DNA from: Roseiarcus sp963805295
GTDB taxonomy: Bacteria; Pseudomonadota; Alphaproteobacteria; Rhizobiales; Beijerinckiaceae
Length of the DNA: 64,000 bases
Reading direction: 5' to 3'
Assembly (NCBI GenBank): GCA_963805295.1
Contig: CAWDTW010000078.1
Location: 1-64,000, forward strand
The notes below the pieces were generated by a model, which worked only from the letters and a program-made list of their open reading frames with translations, was not told the DNA's origin and did no database searches. The translations under genes and the position numbers were made by a program. Within the stretch, counting starts at the first letter, position 1. Every line of letters begins with the position of its first letter. This document shows positions 47,198-56,501 of the stretch, in pieces.

Positions 47198-47212
47198 GTT
47201 CCCGTTTTGTTC
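47198..47212 (+). promoter_or_regulatory. GTTC-N7-GTTC motif resembling an alphaproteobacterial LexA box
   Basis: GTTCCCGTTTTGTTC matches the GTTC-N7-GTTC LexA pattern of alphaproteobacteria. No SOS gene follows: the next 370 bp have no clear coding frame. It may be the orphaned control region of a deleted SOS gene, or chance. Confidence 0.35.
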
Positions 47213-47588
47213 TTATCTCCGGCGGAGCGGAGGGATTCGGATGGCGCTTCATCCCTTCCCCCAGGAAGGACAGGGCCATGACGCTTTTTTAATTTCCGCC
47301 GGGCGGCTCGCTCCTCCCTTTCCGGCTTGGCGCTCTCGAGGAGAAGAGGGCAGAAATTTTTTTTCGCCCGGGCGCCTCTCGTAACCAGTTGATAAAGCGC
47401 AATTCGCGGAAGGAAATGGAAGAGAATGGAAGGAAATGGAAGCGCCTTTTGGCGGCTTCGGAAGCGTCTGGCCCCGCGCTTCCCGCGCGCTTGGCGCGTT
47501 TTTGAAATTTTCTGCGGCCGATCGACAGCGCGCCGCCCGCAAAAGGTCGCCGTCAAGCCGTTGAAAAGGCTCATGTCGGGAATGGACG

Positions 47589-47672
47589 ATGGCCGACGCC
47601 GAAGGCATCGAGCACTACGGGTCGCGGGCGACGCTCGAGGCCTTCGAAGCCTATTTGAAGAAGCGCGGCTGA
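47589..47672 (+). CDS. 27-residue ORF of unknown function
   Basis: MADAEGIEHYGSRATLEAFEAYLKKRG. The composition looks protein-like (helical, charged), and it ends just 9 nt before the convergent DUF1499 gene. It has no good ribosome site and could be the tail of a lost gene. Confidence 0.3.
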   Translation: MADAEGIEHYGSRATLEAFEAYLKKRG

Positions 47673-47681
47673 GCCTCCCTC

Positions 47682-48461
47682 TCAGCCCTCGCGCGCGGCC
47701 TCCTTCACGGCGGCGATGAATTTGCGGATGCGCCCGGCGTTGGCGCCGAAATCGTGCTTGCCGACCCGCGAGACGGAGCGGACGTCGATCGCCGTCCGCG
47801 TGGCCCCCGGCCGGATGCGGATGGCGATGTCGCTGACGAATCCGAAGAACAGCGACCGGTCGGTCGCCTCGATGAGCGCGGCGCCGTCGCCGGCGAGGTT
47901 CGGCGGCTCGGCGTCGACGATGCGCCAGCCGAGGTCGCTCGCGGCGCCGAGCGCGAGCCGATAGGCCTCGGTCGAATCCATCTCGACCTGGACGGTCTCG
48001 ATGTCGGGATAGGCTTCGCGCTGCGTCGCGCGGCTCTCCTCGCTGGACGGCGGCGGCTCGTCCCCGGCGCGCGCCGCCCGCGCCTTCATCGAGATGAGAA
48101 ACGTCGGTGGCGAGGCGAGGTCGGTCGAGACGTCGTTGATCGGCGGCAGGACGAAAGCGACGACGGCGAGAGCGACGGGATAGGCCATCAGCGCGGCGGC
48201 GAGGGCGAAGCCGAACGAAGCCTGTCCCGCCCCTCTGAGCCCGTCGCGCCAGATGACGACGGCGGCGGCGCCGGCGAGCATCGCCGCCAAGGCGGCGACG
48301 ACGAGGGCGGACGCGAAGACGGTGAGCACGGCGGGCGGGTCGGCGGCGCCGAGCCGCGCCAGCGCGATCGCGACGGCGGCGATGGCGCAGGCGAAGATCG
48401 CGAGCCGGCGGGACCAGACCGCTGCGCGTGCGACGGGCTCCGCGACGATCAGGCGGCGCAA
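47682..48461 (-). CDS. DUF1499 domain membrane protein
   Basis: 259 residues. Three N-terminal helices (about 18-40, 45-68, 78-105) precede a soluble DUF1499 domain, with SLFFGFVSDIAIRIRP and DVRSVSRVGKHDFGANAGRIRKF near the C-terminus. The function is unknown. It begins 21 nt after the stop of the pilus N-domain gene, on the same strand. Confidence 0.8.
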   Translation of the reverse strand: MRRLIVAEPVARAAVWSRRLAIFACAIAAVAIALARLGAADPPAVLTVFASALVVAALAAMLAGAAAVVIWRDGLRGAGQASFGFALAAALMAYPVALAVVAFVLPPINDVSTDLASPPTFLISMKARAARAGDEPPPSSEESRATQREAYPDIETVQVEMDSTEAYRLALGAASDLGWRIVDAEPPNLAGDGAALIEATDRSLFFGFVSDIAIRIRPGATRTAIDVRSVSRVGKHDFGANAGRIRKFIAAVKEAAREG

Positions 48462-48482
48462 GGGCGCACCGCCGGGGTCAGG

Positions 48483-48950
48483 CTATTTGGCGCCCCCCGC
48501 GCCGCCCGTCGCGTAACCGTTGCGGGTCGTGATCTCGCTGCCGGCGTCGTTGAAAGTCTTCGTATCGTCGCCAAGCTGCACCGTCGGCATGCATTCGGGG
48601 TTGCAGGCATAGGATACGCGCGAGGCCCCGTTCTGCAAGACCACCACCGTCTTTGCCGGCAGGACGCGCAGCTGCCTTTCCAGGAGGATCGCCCCCTCGG
48701 AGTCGAGGGCGATGAGGTTCGTCTGGCCGTAGCCCTTGCCGGTGACGACCATCTCGCCGCCGCTCTTCAGCATCGTCACGTCGGCGATCATCGGATTGCC
48801 GATGATGAGGGTCGAGGTTCCCGGCGGAAGCTTGGCGATCTGGGCCTGGTCGAGCGTGACCGGCAGCACGTCGGGGGACGACCCGGCGCGCGCGGGCTCG
48901 GCGCCGAAGGCGATGACGAAGGCGACGGCCAGCCAAAGGCGACACGACAT
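48483..48950 (-). CDS. Secreted protein with pilus-assembly/secretin N-terminal (CpaC-like) domain
   Basis: 155 residues from ATG at 48950; signal peptide to about residue 22 (EPARAG). VTLDQAQIAKLPPGTSTLIIGNPMIADVTMLKSGGEMVVTGKGYGQTNLIALD is the N-terminal domain found in CpaC secretins, here without the secretin channel. A C-terminal Cys pair lies in YACNPECMPT. Stand-alone copies are common in alphaproteobacteria; the role is not known. Confidence 0.75.
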   Translation of the reverse strand: MSCRLWLAVAFVIAFGAEPARAGSSPDVLPVTLDQAQIAKLPPGTSTLIIGNPMIADVTMLKSGGEMVVTGKGYGQTNLIALDSEGAILLERQLRVLPAKTVVVLQNGASRVSYACNPECMPTVQLGDDTKTFNDAGSEITTRNGYATGGAGGAK

Positions 48951-49037
48951 CGAAGGGCCTCTCTCACGGGCAGGGACGAGGCCAGTATCGCCCGCAAAAA
49001 GTGAACGAAGCCTCAACGCACGCGCGGCGCCGCCGCG

Positions 49038-49118
49038 TCAGGCGGCGGGGAAAATCGCCGCGCCCTCGTCCGCCGACCCGACCGCGCCTCGGAAGAGGCT
49101 GAACAATTCACGCCCTAA
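49038..49118 (-). pseudogene. edd: Severed 3' end of edd
   Basis: On the minus strand it reads L-G-RELFSLFRGAVGSADEGAAIFPAA-stop, the conserved C-terminus of 6-phosphogluconate dehydratase. It is separated from the rest of edd (51765-53513) by the nested IS pair. Joining at the TAA duplication gives ...CHVGLGRELFSLF... and a full 608-residue protein. Confidence 0.93.
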
Positions 49119-49284
49119 GGCGATGCAAAAACTATTGCTTCATTTCGTGAAACCTCGGCGAGATGCTGTAGTTCCATTCTGGATGGAATACGTTTTGGGT
49201 CATGTTGAGGGTCGCCATTTCCGCGTCCGAGACCTTGATGCCCTTTGGATAGGTGTTGCTATCGAGTTCGCAGCGGATTTTGAG

Positions 49285-50595
49285 GGCTCGTCGCTATTTC
49301 AAGTGGGTGAATTGGCCAGAACGTCTCCGGCGATGAGGTAGACGACGGCTTTGAGATTTCGCTTGGTTCGGTAGCCTTTGGCCTTGCGCTTGGCGGCCTG
49401 CACGTTGCCGTTGATGGCTTCGAGGACGCCGTTGGAAAGGCCGGTGGCGATCGATCTGAGAATGCCCTCGGCCTTGGCCATGATCGTTTTGGCCAGTCGC
49501 TTCATCGGGCCGAGATCGCAGACCTGAACCCAGGCGTTCCAGCGATCGAGGAAGCGTCGGGCGGTCTTGGCGTCCATCGTGAACAGCTGTTGCAGGTTCA
49601 TGCGGATTTGCATCGCCTGGATCGTGTCCAAGTTCTGCGCTTCCAATCTTGACAACGCTTCCTTCTCCTCCTGCGTCAGATGATTGACGTTCTTGAGGAA
49701 GATGTAGCGCCGGCCCTTGATCTGGAAGTTGTTCCGCGCTTCCTCGCGTCGCACCTGGTCGACGGCCTCGTTGGCGAGTTTGATGACGTGGAATTTGTCG
49801 AACGTGATCTCGGCGTTCTCGAAGTTCGCCTTGATCCCCGCTTCGAACGCCGCCCCCATGTCGATGCTGGCGTCGGTGACCGCCTCGCGCTTGCCGCCGT
49901 GCGCCTCGAGGAAATCCGCGAATTCCTTCACCGTCGCGGCGTCCTTGCCGTCGGCCACGTAGATGACTTTGCGCAGCGCCATGTCGACGAACAGGCTGAC
50001 ATAGTCGTGGCCGCGCCGCGCCGAGGTTTCGTCGGCGGCGATGCGCCGCACCTGCGACAAATCCAGCGCCTCCACCGCGCGCCAAACGTAATGCTCGACG
50101 ATCCGCCACAAGCGCGTGTCGTGCTCGCCAAGCCGCTTGGCCGCATTGGCGATCGGCATCGCCTTGGCCAGCGCCAGCACGTAGGCCTCGAACAACAACG
50201 TGAACCCGCAACCCGCCCGAGCCCACGGCGTGGCGACCTTGCGCACCCCGCAGTTCGGACAGCTCACTCGCGGCACACGAGCGTGCAACAGCGTGCGATG
50301 CTGGAAGAAGTCCAGATGCCGCCACGTTTCATCCTTCGTGTCGTGAACCGCGCAACCCTCGCGTCCGCACTCGGCGCAGGCGAACCGGCTCCCGCGCGGA
50401 AAATCCACATCCAAATCGAGCCGACCATCCTCGACCGCAAACTCGCTCCGCGTCACCGTCCACGGCGACGGCAACCCAAGGGCCAACTGGAAAAGATCGG
50501 TGTCTCGCATCCCCTCACAATAAACTCGATCCCAACCGATCGCTCCCCAAGCCAACCCAAAAAACGGCCTTACCCACTCCATTCAGCGAGGAGCC
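49285..50595 (-). mobile_element. ISL3-family insertion sequence nested in ISAzo13 copy 2
   Basis: 1311 bp. The terminal repeats begin GGCTCGTCGCT at the left and, complemented, GGCTCCTCGCT at the right. The host transposase sequence ATTTTGAG is duplicated on both sides (49277-49284 and 50596-50603), the 8-bp duplication expected for ISL3. Confidence 0.93.
49299..50582 (-). CDS. ISL3-family transposase
   Basis: 427 residues. The N-terminal zinc-finger pattern is CAECGREGCAVHDTKDETWRHLDFFQHRTLLHARVPRVSCPNCG, typical of ISL3. The DDE catalytic core has VRRIAADETSARRG, DASIDMGAAFEAG and, near the C-terminus, a Glu in NGVLEAINGNVQAAKRKAKGY. The frame is intact and complete. Confidence 0.94.
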   Translation of the reverse strand: MEWVRPFFGLAWGAIGWDRVYCEGMRDTDLFQLALGLPSPWTVTRSEFAVEDGRLDLDVDFPRGSRFACAECGREGCAVHDTKDETWRHLDFFQHRTLLHARVPRVSCPNCGVRKVATPWARAGCGFTLLFEAYVLALAKAMPIANAAKRLGEHDTRLWRIVEHYVWRAVEALDLSQVRRIAADETSARRGHDYVSLFVDMALRKVIYVADGKDAATVKEFADFLEAHGGKREAVTDASIDMGAAFEAGIKANFENAEITFDKFHVIKLANEAVDQVRREEARNNFQIKGRRYIFLKNVNHLTQEEKEALSRLEAQNLDTIQAMQIRMNLQQLFTMDAKTARRFLDRWNAWVQVCDLGPMKRLAKTIMAKAEGILRSIATGLSNGVLEAINGNVQAAKRKAKGYRTKRNLKAVVYLIAGDVLANSPT

Positions 50596-50603
50596 ATTTT
50601 GAG

Positions 50604-51671
50604 ACCGGTTTTCGTCGTGGTGTTGGCGATCAGTTCGATGACGATGAGGAGGCTGAGGAGTGGCGTCGCGCGCCAGTTCTGCGTGATGTGGCAGAACATG
50701 CGATGCTCGATCTTGTTCCACTTCGAAGTCCCTGGCGGATAGTGGCAAACCTGAATGATCAGACCGGTTTCGTCCGCGAGTTGTTGGAGGGCCAACTTCC
50801 AGAGCCGCAGCCGTGAACCATTGGAGCCGCCGCCGTCGGCCGTGATCATCAGGCGCCTCATCCCGGGATAGAGCTTCCAACCCATCTGATCGAGCCAGCA
50901 TCGGACGGCGTTGACGGCGAACTCCCCGGTGTCGTGGTCAATTCCGAGGCTGACATAGCCGAGGTTGGCGCCGATGTCGTAGACCCCGTAAGGGACGACC
51001 TTGCCCAACTCCTTGTCCTCGAAATCGTGAGCGTTGACCTCGATCGGTTCGCCCTGCGGCCCATAGTCGCTACCGCCGTTCTTGAATTCGCCCAGCAATT
51101 CCTTCTTCTTCGCGTCGATCGATATCACGGGTTCGCCGGCCGCCTGAAACGCCTCGACCTTCGCGTTGATATATTCGAACTGGGCGTCGCGATCAGGATG
51201 TTTGCCGGCTTCCTTGGTCTTGCGGTTGGAATGGCGACAATATTTCAGTTCCTCCAGCAGCTTGGGAATGGTCGAGGAACTCACTTTGTGACCCATGGCG
51301 CGAAGCGCCGTCGCCAGCTTGTCGTGGCTCTTGGAGACCCATCGCAACGGCCGCATCGGGTCGCCCATCGTCGCCGGCTCGAGCAATCGTTGCAAGTCCT
51401 CCAACAGCGTCGGGTCCTTGACCGTCAACCGAGGAGTGCCCCCGCCCTTGCGCCGCACCTCTCCCGTCAAGGAGCCGGGGTTCCGCAAGTCCTTCAGACC
51501 GCGCCCAATCGTGCTCCGGGCGACCTTCGTCGCGCGCGCGACCGCCGCAATCCCGCCGTAGCCCGCCGCCTTCGCCTCCGCCGCCGCGCTCAACCGCCGG
51601 CGTCGCTCGTCCAGCGAAGGCCGAAGCGCGTCAAACCGGACGCGCAGGGATGATTCGTCTATCATCATCAC
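50604..51671 (-). pseudogene. ISAzo13-type transposase of copy 2, C-terminus cut off
   Basis: Residues 1-355 are nearly identical to the copy at 20258. After KTGLK the frame runs into the ISL3 element. The missing C-terminal part survives at about 49130-49284 on the far side. This copy cannot make a complete transposase. Confidence 0.9.
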
Positions 51672-51746
51672 GATATAGACGCTCGCCTCGCACTCGGGAA
51701 TCCGCTAAACAGCCGATGCCAGTAAAATCGCAAATTCCGAAATCGG

Positions 51747-53513
51747 CTATTTTTGGGCGTCGCCTAAGCCGACATGGCAGGCGGAAAGGTCGGCTTCGGC
51801 ATGCGGCCTTCGCGACCAGACGTCGTCCGCGACCTTGACCTCGAGCCGGCCCGCCCGCACATCGAGACGGATGACGTCGCCGTTGCGGATCTTGGCGATC
51901 GCGCCTCCGGCGGCCGCCTCCGGCGTCACGTGGATCGCCGACGGCACCTTGCCCGAGGCTCCGGAGAGACGCCCGTCGGTGACGAGCGCCACCCGATGGC
52001 CGCGGTCCTGCAGGACGCCGAGCGGCGGCATCAGCTTGTGCAGCTCCGGCATGCCGATCGCCTTCGGACCCTGGAAGCGCACGACGGCGACGACGTCGCG
52101 GTTGAGTTCGCCCGCTCGGAAGGCGGCGTGCAGCTCCTCCTGGCTGTGGAACACCCGCGCCGGCGCCTCGATCACATGCCGCTCCGGCGCGACCGCGGAC
52201 GTCTTGATGACGGCCCGCCCCAGCGGCCCTTCGAGCACGCGCAGGCCTCCGGTCGGCTGGAAAGGATCGTCCGCGGCGCGCAAGACGCTCGGGTCGCCCG
52301 ATTTCTCCGGAGCGGGGCGCCACCGGACCTCGCCGTCGGCGCCGAGATGCGGCTCGATCGCGTAATCCGAGAGGCGCTCGCCCCAGACCGTGCGCGCTTC
52401 GCTGTGCAGCAGACCCGCGCCCTCGAGCTCGCGGATGAGGACGCCCATGCCGCCGGCGGCATGGAAATGGTTCACGTCGGCCTTGCCGTTCGGATAGATG
52501 CGGGTCAGCAGCGGCGTCACTTCGGCGAGATCGGCGAAATCCTCCCAGGTCAGCGCAATGCCTGCGGCGGCCGCCATCGCGATGAAATGGATGGTGAGAT
52601 TGGTCGAGCCGCCGGTCGCGTTGAGGCCCACGACTCCGTTGACCACCGCCCGCTCGTCGATGATGTGGCCGATCGGAGTATACTCGTTGCCGAGCGCGGT
52701 CAGTTCGAGCGCCCGTTTGACGCCGAGTGTGGTCAGCGCGTCGCGCAACGGCGTGTTCGGATTGACGAAGGAGGCGCCTGGCAGATGAAGCCCCATGATC
52801 TCCATCAGCATCTGGTTGGTGTTGGCGGTGCCGTAGAAGGTGCAGGTTCCAGGCGCGTGATAGGCCTCGGCCTCGGCGGCGAGGAGGTCCGCGCGGCTCG
52901 CCTTGCCCTCGGCGTAGAGCTGGCGGATCTTCGATTTCTCATCGTTGGGGAGGCCCGAGGGCATGGGCCCCGCAGGCAGGAACACCCCCGGCAGATGGCC
53001 GAAGGAGAGCGCGCCGATCAGGAGCCCCGGCACGATCTTGTCGCAGACGCCGAGATAGACCGCAGCGTCGAACATGTCGTGCGACAGCGCCACCGCCGTC
53101 GAGAGCGCGATCACGTCCCGTGAGAAAAGCGACAGCTCCATGCCCTTCTCGCCTTGGGTGACCCCGTCGCACATCGCCGGCACGCCGCCCGCGACCTGCG
53201 CCGAGCCGCCGACGGCGCGCGCCGCCTCCTTGACGAGGTCGGGAAAGCGCGCAAACGGCTGATGGGCCGACAGCATGTCGTTGTAGGCGGTGACGATCGC
53301 GAGATTGGGGCCCGTTCCGTCGCGCAGGGCTTCCTTGTCGCCGGCGGCGCAGGCGGCGAAGCCGTGCGCGAAATTGGCGCAGCCGAGGCGCTTGCGCGCC
53401 GGCCGCTTGGCGACCGCGGCGTCAATCCGGTCGAGATAGGCGCGCCGCGAGGCGCGGCTGCGTTCGGCGATCCGTTCGGTGACTTCGCCGACGCGCGCAT
53501 TGAGTTGGGTCAT
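51747..53513 (-). CDS. edd: 6-phosphogluconate dehydratase Edd, 3' end replaced by IS sequence
   Basis: ILVD/Edd family Fe-S dehydratase of the Entner-Doudoroff pathway (6-phosphogluconate to KDPG). ATG at 53513. Cluster cysteines are in FAHGFAACAAGD-adjacent GCANF, in GVCDKIVPG and in PGTCTFYGTANTNQM; GRLSGASGKVPSA is the family signature. The natural reading stops at the IS boundary (51764): the last residues GDAQK and the stop come from the IS. The true last 26 codons lie at 49038-49115. Whether the shortened enzyme works is unknown; the lost tail is highly conserved in the family. Confidence 0.92.
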   Translation of the reverse strand: MTQLNARVGEVTERIAERSRASRRAYLDRIDAAVAKRPARKRLGCANFAHGFAACAAGDKEALRDGTGPNLAIVTAYNDMLSAHQPFARFPDLVKEAARAVGGSAQVAGGVPAMCDGVTQGEKGMELSLFSRDVIALSTAVALSHDMFDAAVYLGVCDKIVPGLLIGALSFGHLPGVFLPAGPMPSGLPNDEKSKIRQLYAEGKASRADLLAAEAEAYHAPGTCTFYGTANTNQMLMEIMGLHLPGASFVNPNTPLRDALTTLGVKRALELTALGNEYTPIGHIIDERAVVNGVVGLNATGGSTNLTIHFIAMAAAAGIALTWEDFADLAEVTPLLTRIYPNGKADVNHFHAAGGMGVLIRELEGAGLLHSEARTVWGERLSDYAIEPHLGADGEVRWRPAPEKSGDPSVLRAADDPFQPTGGLRVLEGPLGRAVIKTSAVAPERHVIEAPARVFHSQEELHAAFRAGELNRDVVAVVRFQGPKAIGMPELHKLMPPLGVLQDRGHRVALVTDGRLSGASGKVPSAIHVTPEAAAGGAIAKIRNGDVIRLDVRAGRLEVKVADDVWSRRPHAEADLSACHVGLGDAQK

Positions 53514-53593
53514 GCCTGCCTCCTTCATCGCAAGAACGGGGCGAGCGCCGCCACGCGGGGTTGCGTCCGACCCGCCTGTCGCCCCCGAAGCCG

Positions 53594-54586
53594 TCAATAG
53601 CCTATCTGTTCGCGCACGATCTTGGTGAAGCGGCTGCGTTCGTCCGGGGTCAGGTTCGCTGTCGCGACGTCGAGCCCCTGATCGGTAAGGCCGCCCGCCT
53701 TGGCGAAGGCGTTCCACGCGGCCGCCTTGGCGAGGTCGCGCTCGACCACCCGGCCCGCCACATAGAGATGGGCGAGGCGGTTCTGGGCGATCGGGTTGCC
53801 CTTGGCCGCGGCGATCCGAAGGATCTTGACGGCTTCGGCCTCGTTGCTCGGCACGCCTTCGCCGTTGAACAGCATGATCGCATATTCGACCTGGCCGGCG
53901 ATGATGCCGCCGTCGGCGGCGCGCTTGAGCCAATGCGCCCCCTCGGCGATGTCTTGGGGCACGCCCTTGCCCTCCCGCAGCATCACGCCGTAGGAATAGG
54001 CGCCGTCGTCGTCGCCCGCATTGGCCGCTTTGAGGAAATATTGCGTCGCCGCGGCGAAATCGGGCTTCCGGCCGTTCGTCGAATCGAGCGCCATGACGCC
54101 GAGATTGTAGAGCGCCGCGGCGTGGTTCTTGGCCGCGGCGCGCTCGAACTGCTCCTTGGCGCCGGCCGGATCCTTCGACACGCCGTCAGCGCCCGCGAGC
54201 AGCATGACGCCGAGCTCGTAAGCCGCCTGCGGATCGCCGAGATTGCTGGCGATGCGGTACCAGCGCGAAGCCTCGAGGTCGTTTTTCCCGACCGCCGCGC
54301 CGTCGTGGTAGATTTCGCCGATCAGCGTCATCGCCGCGGCGTCCTTGGAATTATCGTCGATCCGCCGCTCGGCTTCTTTGAGGGCGATGAGAAAGTTGCC
54401 GCGCTGATAGGCGCCGAAAGCGAAATCCGCGGGCTTGCCGTCCCCGCGCGGCGGCAGGGGCGACGGCATAGCCGGGGCGGGCGCGCCGATTCCGAATGTC
54501 GAGGCCGCGTTCGGCCCTGGGGTCTGAGCCGATGCCGCGCCGCCGATGGCGAACGCGCAGGCGAGAGACGGCGCGAGCCTTCTCAT
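53594..54586 (-). CDS. Sel1-repeat (TPR-like) secreted protein
   Basis: 330 residues. A signal peptide (about 1-21, GAASA) and a Pro-rich spacer are followed by five to six Sel1 repeats of about 36 residues, for example ASRWYRIASNLGDPQAAYELGVML and ATQYFLKAANAGDDDGAYSYGVML. Such repeats scaffold protein contacts in the envelope. The start overlaps the thiE stop (ATGA), so the two are coupled. Confidence 0.88.
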   Translation of the reverse strand: MRRLAPSLACAFAIGGAASAQTPGPNAASTFGIGAPAPAMPSPLPPRGDGKPADFAFGAYQRGNFLIALKEAERRIDDNSKDAAAMTLIGEIYHDGAAVGKNDLEASRWYRIASNLGDPQAAYELGVMLLAGADGVSKDPAGAKEQFERAAAKNHAAALYNLGVMALDSTNGRKPDFAAATQYFLKAANAGDDDGAYSYGVMLREGKGVPQDIAEGAHWLKRAADGGIIAGQVEYAIMLFNGEGVPSNEAEAVKILRIAAAKGNPIAQNRLAHLYVAGRVVERDLAKAAAWNAFAKAGGLTDQGLDVATANLTPDERSRFTKIVREQIGY

Positions 54587-55243
54587 GACGTCGCCGCCCC
54601 GACGCGCAAAAGGACGGCGTGGGCCTGGCGCGCGGCGTCGACGGGCGAGGCCGCGTTCCAGATCGCCGCGTCGAGCGCGACAAAATCAGCGCCGGCCTCG
54701 GCAAGCCTGCGCGCCGCCTCGATCGAAATCGGCGTAGGCAACGCAGGGCGTCTCGAAGATTTCCGTCCACCAGCCCACCCGCTCGACGAGCAGCTCCAGC
54801 GGCATGGAGGGGGCGCCGCCGCGCGGCTCGCCGAACATCACGTAGTCGGCGCCCATTTCGCCCGCGGTCATCGCCTCGTCGCGCATCCGCAGGCCGCCCG
54901 CGCCGACGATCCGGTCGGGCTTGAGGCTGTCGAGCGCCTCCTCGAGAGCCTCGCCCGCGCCCGACACATGGACGCCGTCCGCCCCGAGCCGCGCCGCGAG
55001 CCGCGCGTCCTCATCGAGGATGAGCGCGCAATCGGCCGCGACGCCGGATTTGAGGAGCGGCGTGACGATCGCTCTCGCCTCGCTCTCCGCCCGCGGCGCC
55101 AGCCTGACCAGAGCGCTGGCGACCGGCGCAGCGGCGAGAACCTCGGCGAAAGTCTTTGCGAACGCGTCCGCGCTCGCAGCCGAGAGCGGCGGCGTGATGA
55201 GGTAAAGCGAGCACGGGGGCGGAATGGGTGGCGACGACGGCAT
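54583..55243 (-). CDS. thiE: Thiamine-phosphate synthase ThiE-like (one-base frameshift)
   Basis: ATG at 55243 (MPSSPPIPPPCSLYLITPP). TIM-barrel motifs: LILDEDARLAARLGADGVHVS and GADYVMFGEPRGG, as in ThiE/TenI. The frame breaks at 54725-54730 (GAAATC on the plus strand); GAATC restores VAYADSIEAARRLAEAGADFVALDAAIW and a 219-residue protein overlapping the next gene. The Gly/Thr-rich C-terminal phosphate loop is somewhat diverged, so a ThiE-like role (TenI subfamily) is also possible. Confidence 0.85.
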
Positions 55244-55308
55244 GAGCAGGGGTTTGGTGAAGGGACCGTTTGCCCGACCAATGCGGCCAAACGGGGGTCG
55301 AGGCAAGG

Positions 55309-55455
55309 TCGACGGCATGACCGCCGGCTTCTTTCGCTGCGACATGAGCTTTCTCGCCCGCACCGCGACCGGCATCATCAACGAGGTCAAGGGAGTCGAC
55401 CGCGTGGTCTACGACGTGGCGAGCAAGCCGCCGGGGACGGTTCGCGTGGGAGTGA
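55309..55455 (+). pseudogene. guaA: 3' remnant of guaA (GMP synthase)
   Basis: Reads VDGMTAGFFRCDMSFLARTATGIINEVKGVDRVVYDVASKPPGTV, the conserved GMP synthase C-terminus, which normally ends KPPGT(I/V)EWE. With one base removed the end is GTVAWE and a TGA at 55453-55455. Nothing upstream belongs to guaA, so this is a cut-off tail that lies between thiE and an IS1595-family element. Confidence 0.85.
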
Positions 55456-55549
55456 CTTCGCCTTTGGCCAGCGGCGCGCGAATCTGGGCAATTATACCCT
55501 TGACGTAGACCGCCAAATGTGGTAGCTTGTCTCAATCGAGGATAAGTCC

Positions 55550-56499
55550 ATGTTTGACCTAACGAATCCTATTTTCACAGACGCCGATAAGGCCAGAGAG
55601 TATTTGGAAAAGCTCTACTGGCCTAACGGGCCTATCTGCCGTCATTGCGGAAACGCTGACGCGAGCAAAATCACCAAGCTCGCGGGCAAGAGCACGCGCC
55701 CGGCGTCTTGTGGTGCAACGAGTGCGGCAGCCCCTTCACGGTCACAGTTGGCACGGTCATGGAAGACAGCCATATCCCGCTCAACAAGTGGGTTTTGGTG
55801 TTCTACCTGATGAATTCCTCAAAGAAAGGCATGAGCGCACATCAAATCCACCGCACGGTTAACATTTCCTATAAAACCGCGTGGTTTCTTTGTCATCGCG
55901 TCCGCGAGGCCATGGCCGACCTTGAGCCGAATAAGAACGGCGGCCCGCTGGGCGGCGCTGGCAAGGTTGTCGAGGCCGACGAAACCGTGATTGGCGGTCG
56001 TGCGAAGAACCGCGCCTATCGCGATCCTGCACCGAAGAAGATGGTCGCAACGCTCGTTGAGCGCGGCGGGCGCGTGCGTTCGAAGCACGTCAAGGCGATA
56101 AGTTCCAAGACGCTGCGTCCGTTCGTCATGAAAAATGTCAGCCGCAAGAGCACGCTAAACACTGACGAAGCGTCGTATTACGTCAAGATGGGCTGAGAGT
56201 TCGCATCTCACCATGCCGTGGATCACTCGCGCAACGAGTATGCCTACAAGCTCGACGGCGTCACGGTTACGGTCAATGGTCCAGAGAACTATTTCAGCAT
56301 CTTCAAGCGCGGCGTGTACGGCATTTTTCACTCAATCAGCGAGACGCACTTACATCGCTATCTCGCAGAGTTCGATTTCCGCTACAACAACCGCTCGGCG
56401 CTTGGCGTCGAGGATGCAGAGCGCGCCATCAAGGCGCTTAGAGGCGCGGAAGGCAAGCGCCTCACCTACCATCAGCCTGCTAGCCAAGCGCGGGCATGA
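55550..56499 (+). pseudogene. IS1595-family transposase with one frameshift and one nonsense codon
   Basis: The N-terminal zinc ribbon (CRHCGNAD, WCNECGSPF) is split by a one-base loss near 55699-55701 (CCC for CCCC). The middle (EADETVIGGRAKN, ISSKTLRPFV, TDEASYYVKMG) then meets TGA at 56194-56196 in place of a conserved R or W, and resumes in the same frame EFASHHAVDHSRNEYA...NYFSIFKRGVYG...HRYLAEFDFRYNNR. The catalytic Asp/Asp and the late Asn/Glu positions are kept. It is unlikely to be active as written. Confidence 0.85.
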
Positions 56500-56501
56500 A
56501 A

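Larger units (their letters stand above)
46999..47588. other. 590-bp region without a convincing gene
   Basis: It holds an imperfect inverted repeat at 47021-47093 and a GTTC-N7-GTTC motif at 47198-47212, followed by low-complexity purine-rich stretches (about 47345-47450). Several open frames cross it on both strands, but none has a ribosome site or recognisable product. Confidence 0.5.
49119..51764 (-). mobile_element. ISAzo13-family insertion sequence, copy 2, interrupted by an ISL3-type element
   Basis: The same element as at 20166-21493, in reverse orientation. The outer ends are GGCGATGC... at 49119 and the complement of GGCGACGCCC at 51764, with a TAA target duplication at 49116-49118 and 51765-51767. 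It lies in the 3' end of edd. Its transposase is cut at 49285 by the ISL3 insertion. Near the 49119 end it lacks two Cs compared with copy 1. Confidence 0.92.

Noticed and set aside
47249..47719. Overlapping ORFs on both strands around 47.2-47.7 kb
   Set aside because: Low-complexity, no ribosome sites, no family features. Treated as non-coding apart from a doubtful 27-codon ORF.
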